NCBI RefSeq assembly: GCF_045866565.1
Contig: NZ_BAAFZV010000005.1
Location: forward strand, 1-63,677
Direction of reading: 5' to 3'
DNA length: 63,677 nucleotides
Source: Cognatilysobacter claricitrinus
Lineage (GTDB): Bacteria; Pseudomonadota; Gammaproteobacteria; Xanthomonadales; Xanthomonadaceae
Positions 62,103 to 63,677 of the stretch are shown piece by piece. The translations under genes were made by a program, and so were the position numbers. Numbering within the stretch: position 1 is the first letter of the stretch; every line of letters begins with the position of its first letter. A model generated the notes under the pieces. That model did no database searches. It saw only the letters and a list, made by a program, of their open reading frames with translations, and was not told the origin of the DNA.

Positions 62103-63194
62103 ATGGGCATTAAATGCGGCATCGTCGGCCTGCCGAACGTCGGCAAGTCGACCCTCTTCAACGCGCTGACCAAGGCCGGCATCGCCGCGGCCAACTTCCC
62201 GTTCTGCACGATCGAGCCCAACGTCGGCATCGTGCCCGTGCCGGATCCGCGCCTCGGGCAGCTCGCGGAAATCGTGAAGCCGCAGAAGGTCATTCCGACC
62301 GCGGTGGAATTCGTCGACATCGCCGGCCTCGTTGCCGGTGCGGCGTCGGGCGAGGGCCTGGGCAACAAGTTCCTCGCGCATATCCGTGAGGTCGACGCGA
62401 TCACCCACGTCGTGCGCTGCTTCGAGAACGCCGACGTCATCCACGTCAACAACAAGGTCGACCCGATCGCCGACATCGACACGATCGACACCGAGCTCGC
62501 GCTCGCCGATCTGGAGTCCGTCGACAAGGCCCTGCAGCGCGCCGAGCGCTCGGCCAAGACCGGCGACAAGGACGCGAAGGTGCGCGTCGAGGTGCTGAGC
62601 CGCATCCGCGCGGGCCTCGACCAGGGCAAGGCCGCGCGCGCGCTGGGTCTGTCGGACGAGGACAAGGCGGCCGTTCGCGATCTGTTCCTGATCACCATCA
62701 AACCGGTGCTGTACGTCGCCAACGTCCTGGAAGACGGCTTCGAGAACAATCCGCACCTCGACGCGGTCCGCGAGCGTGCGAAGGGCGAGGGCGCCGAGGT
62801 GGTGCCGGTGTCGGCCGCAATCGAGGAAGAGCTGAGCCAGCTGGACGACGCCGACCGCGACGCGTTCCTGACCGACCTCGGTCTCGACGAGCCGGGCCTG
62901 AACCGCGTCATCCGCGCCGCCTACAAGCTGCTCGGCCTGCAGACCTATTTCACCGCCGGCGTCAAGGAAGTCCGCGCCTGGACGGTGAAGGCCGGGTCGA
63001 CCGCGCCGCAGGCAGCGGGCGTCATCCACACCGATTTCGAGAAGGGATTCATCCGCGCCGAGACCATCGGCTTCGACGATTTCCTCAAGTACAAGGGCGA
63101 GGCCGGCGCGCGCGACGCTGGCCGCCTGCGGCTGGAAGGCAAGGAGTACCGCGTGCAGGAAGGCGACGTACTGCACTTCCGCTTCAACGTCTGA
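62103..63194 (+). CDS. ychF: Redox-regulated ATPase/GTPase YchF
   Basis: YchF is an Obg-family nucleotidase that prefers ATP and binds ribosomes. The 363-residue protein has the P-loop GLPNVGKSTLFNALT at residues 8-22, DIAGLVAGAASGEGLGN as G3, and the C-terminal TGS domain (TYFTAGVKEVRAWTVKAG ending in VQEGDVLHFRFNV). The pth-ychF order is widespread in proteobacteria. Homologues modulate oxidative-stress resistance. Confidence 0.97.
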   Translation: MGIKCGIVGLPNVGKSTLFNALTKAGIAAANFPFCTIEPNVGIVPVPDPRLGQLAEIVKPQKVIPTAVEFVDIAGLVAGAASGEGLGNKFLAHIREVDAITHVVRCFENADVIHVNNKVDPIADIDTIDTELALADLESVDKALQRAERSAKTGDKDAKVRVEVLSRIRAGLDQGKAARALGLSDEDKAAVRDLFLITIKPVLYVANVLEDGFENNPHLDAVRERAKGEGAEVVPVSAAIEEELSQLDDADRDAFLTDLGLDEPGLNRVIRAAYKLLGLQTYFTAGVKEVRAWTVKAGSTAPQAAGVIHTDFEKGFIRAETIGFDDFLKYKGEAGARDAGRLRLEGKEYRVQEGDVLHFRFNV

Positions 63195-63274
63195 CCGGCC
63201 GTTCGGCCCACGTCCGGAGAAGTGAACGGTCCGTTGACTTGCCCCGAACGGTCGGCCAGAATTGCGGGCTCTTC

Positions 63275-63360
63275 GGAGGGATACCCAAGCGGCCAACGGG
63301 GGCAGACTGTAAATCTGCTGGCTTACGCCTTCGGTGGTTCGAATCCACCTCCCTCCACCA
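63275..63360 (+). tRNA. tRNA-Tyr (GTA anticodon)
   Basis: An 86-base class II tRNA with GGAGGGA pairing TCCCTCC and an encoded CCA. The anticodon loop is CTGTAAA, so the anticodon is GTA. The long variable arm follows (GGCTTACGCC). Confidence 0.97.
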
Positions 63361-63424
63361 GCGTTTTGTTTGAAACCGATGGCGTTACCAACCATCGGCG
63401 CAGTGCCCAAGCGGTTCGTCCGGC

Positions 63425-63498
63425 GCGGGAGTAGTTCAACGGTAGAACCTCAGCCTTCCAAGCTGATGGTGCGGGTTCGATTCCCGTCTCCCGCTCCA
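63425..63498 (+). tRNA. tRNA-Gly (TCC anticodon)
   Basis: A 74-base cloverleaf with GCGGGAG pairing CTCCCGC and encoded CCA. The anticodon in CTTCCAA is TCC. Confidence 0.97.
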
Positions 63499-63530
63499 TT
63501 GAACGCCGCGACAGACACCGCAACGTTTTC

Positions 63531-63606
63531 GCTCACGTAGCTCAGTCGGTAGAGCACCTCCTTGGTAAGGAGGAGGTCGAAGGTTCGATTCCTTTCGTGA
63601 GCACCA
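63531..63606 (+). tRNA. tRNA-Thr (GGT anticodon)
   Basis: A 76-base cloverleaf with GCTCACG pairing CGTGAGC and encoded CCA. The anticodon loop TTGGTAA gives GGT. It lies 51 bases before tuf. Confidence 0.97.
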
Positions 63607-63657
63607 TTTCGCAAACCAACGAACGCTTCTCGCGAAGCGCCCCAACGAGACGGAACC

Positions 63658-63677
63658 ATGGCCAAGGGTAAGTTCGA
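63658..63677 (+). CDS. tuf: Elongation factor Tu, first six codons only
   Basis: The window ends just after the start of a gene reading MAKGKF, the usual N-terminus of proteobacterial EF-Tu. A GAGACGGAA lies before the ATG. The gene order tRNA-Tyr, tRNA-Gly, tRNA-Thr, tuf is the conserved tufB locus of gammaproteobacteria, which supports the call. Only 20 bases are visible, so identity rests mainly on context. Confidence 0.85.

Noticed and set aside
59141..62911. A 1256-residue open frame on the minus strand
   Set aside because: It runs opposite ispE, tRNA-Gln, prs, rplY, pth and ychF, all well-recognised on the plus strand.

Overview
The window is a dense, GC-rich chromosomal segment of a gammaproteobacterium of the Xanthomonadaceae/Lysobacteraceae, most likely a Lysobacter- or Luteimonas-like organism. 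The evidence is the very high GC, the gene orders typical of that family (rpiA, EVE protein, ygfA homologue, 6S RNA, zapA; ahpC, ahpF, oxyR, orfX; hemA next to a TPR gene, lolB, ispE, tRNA-Gln, prs, rplY, pth, ychF; tRNA-Tyr, -Gly, -Thr, tuf), the secreted M4 protease with C-terminal PPC domains, and Xanthomonas-like AhpC and OxyR proteins. I see no phage, insertion sequence, CRISPR array or plasmid genes. Almost all genes are core or conserved accessory genes.

Layout. 1-3.4 kb: a decayed TonB-like fragment, a secreted Cys-rich protein, then rpiA, an EVE protein, 5-formyl-THF cyclo-ligase, 6S RNA, zapA and a ZapB-like coiled coil, all leftward. 3.4-7.9 kb: one very large periplasmic-sensing GGDEF-EAL protein. 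8.0-15.6 kb: the ygfB-pepP and ubiH-ubiI ubiquinone genes, separated by an acetyltransferase, a histone-deacetylase-like enzyme, a VOC protein, a cobalamin adenosyltransferase and a membrane protein. 15.6-20.6 kb: an EF-hand protein and the leftward operon glnS, Cys-rich lipoprotein, deaminase, rlmM. 20.6-26.7 kb: DUF2007, msrA and the peroxide-defence locus ahpC-ahpF-oxyR-orfX, in which oxyR-orfX is bracketed by an inverted pair of interspersed repeats. 26.7-38.3 kb: an M1 aminopeptidase, a diguanylate cyclase, prmC, prolyl aminopeptidase, a galE-Nudix-exonuclease-nitroreductase operon and DUF1631. 38.5-43.7 kb: the three transhydrogenase genes, with pntAA split from pntAB-pntB by a leftward sigma-factor operon. 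43.8-53.6 kb: sufT, the M4 protease, a small asparaginase, wrbA, yihY, a thioredoxin lipoprotein, acylphosphatase, a SemiSWEET-like protein and a GT41 O-GlcNAc-transferase-like protein. 53.6-63.7 kb: translation, haem and lipoprotein housekeeping genes, ending in three tRNA genes and the first codons of tuf.

Functionally, the window combines redox homeostasis (AhpCF, OxyR, MsrA, transhydrogenase, nitroreductase, WrbA, SufT), quinone and haem synthesis, translation (GlnRS, RF1, PrmC, L25, Pth, RlmM, tRNAs) and secreted proteolysis. PrmC and its substrate RF1 are both present, in separate places. No single locus is an obviously new defence or biosynthetic system. The most interesting signals are small: a perfect 20-bp palindrome between the sigma-factor operon and pntAB, an 11-residue-repeat secreted protein co-encoded with a sigma factor, the repeat pair around oxyR-orfX, a candidate OxyR site at ahpC, and a three-hairpin leader before rplY with two GNRA loops.
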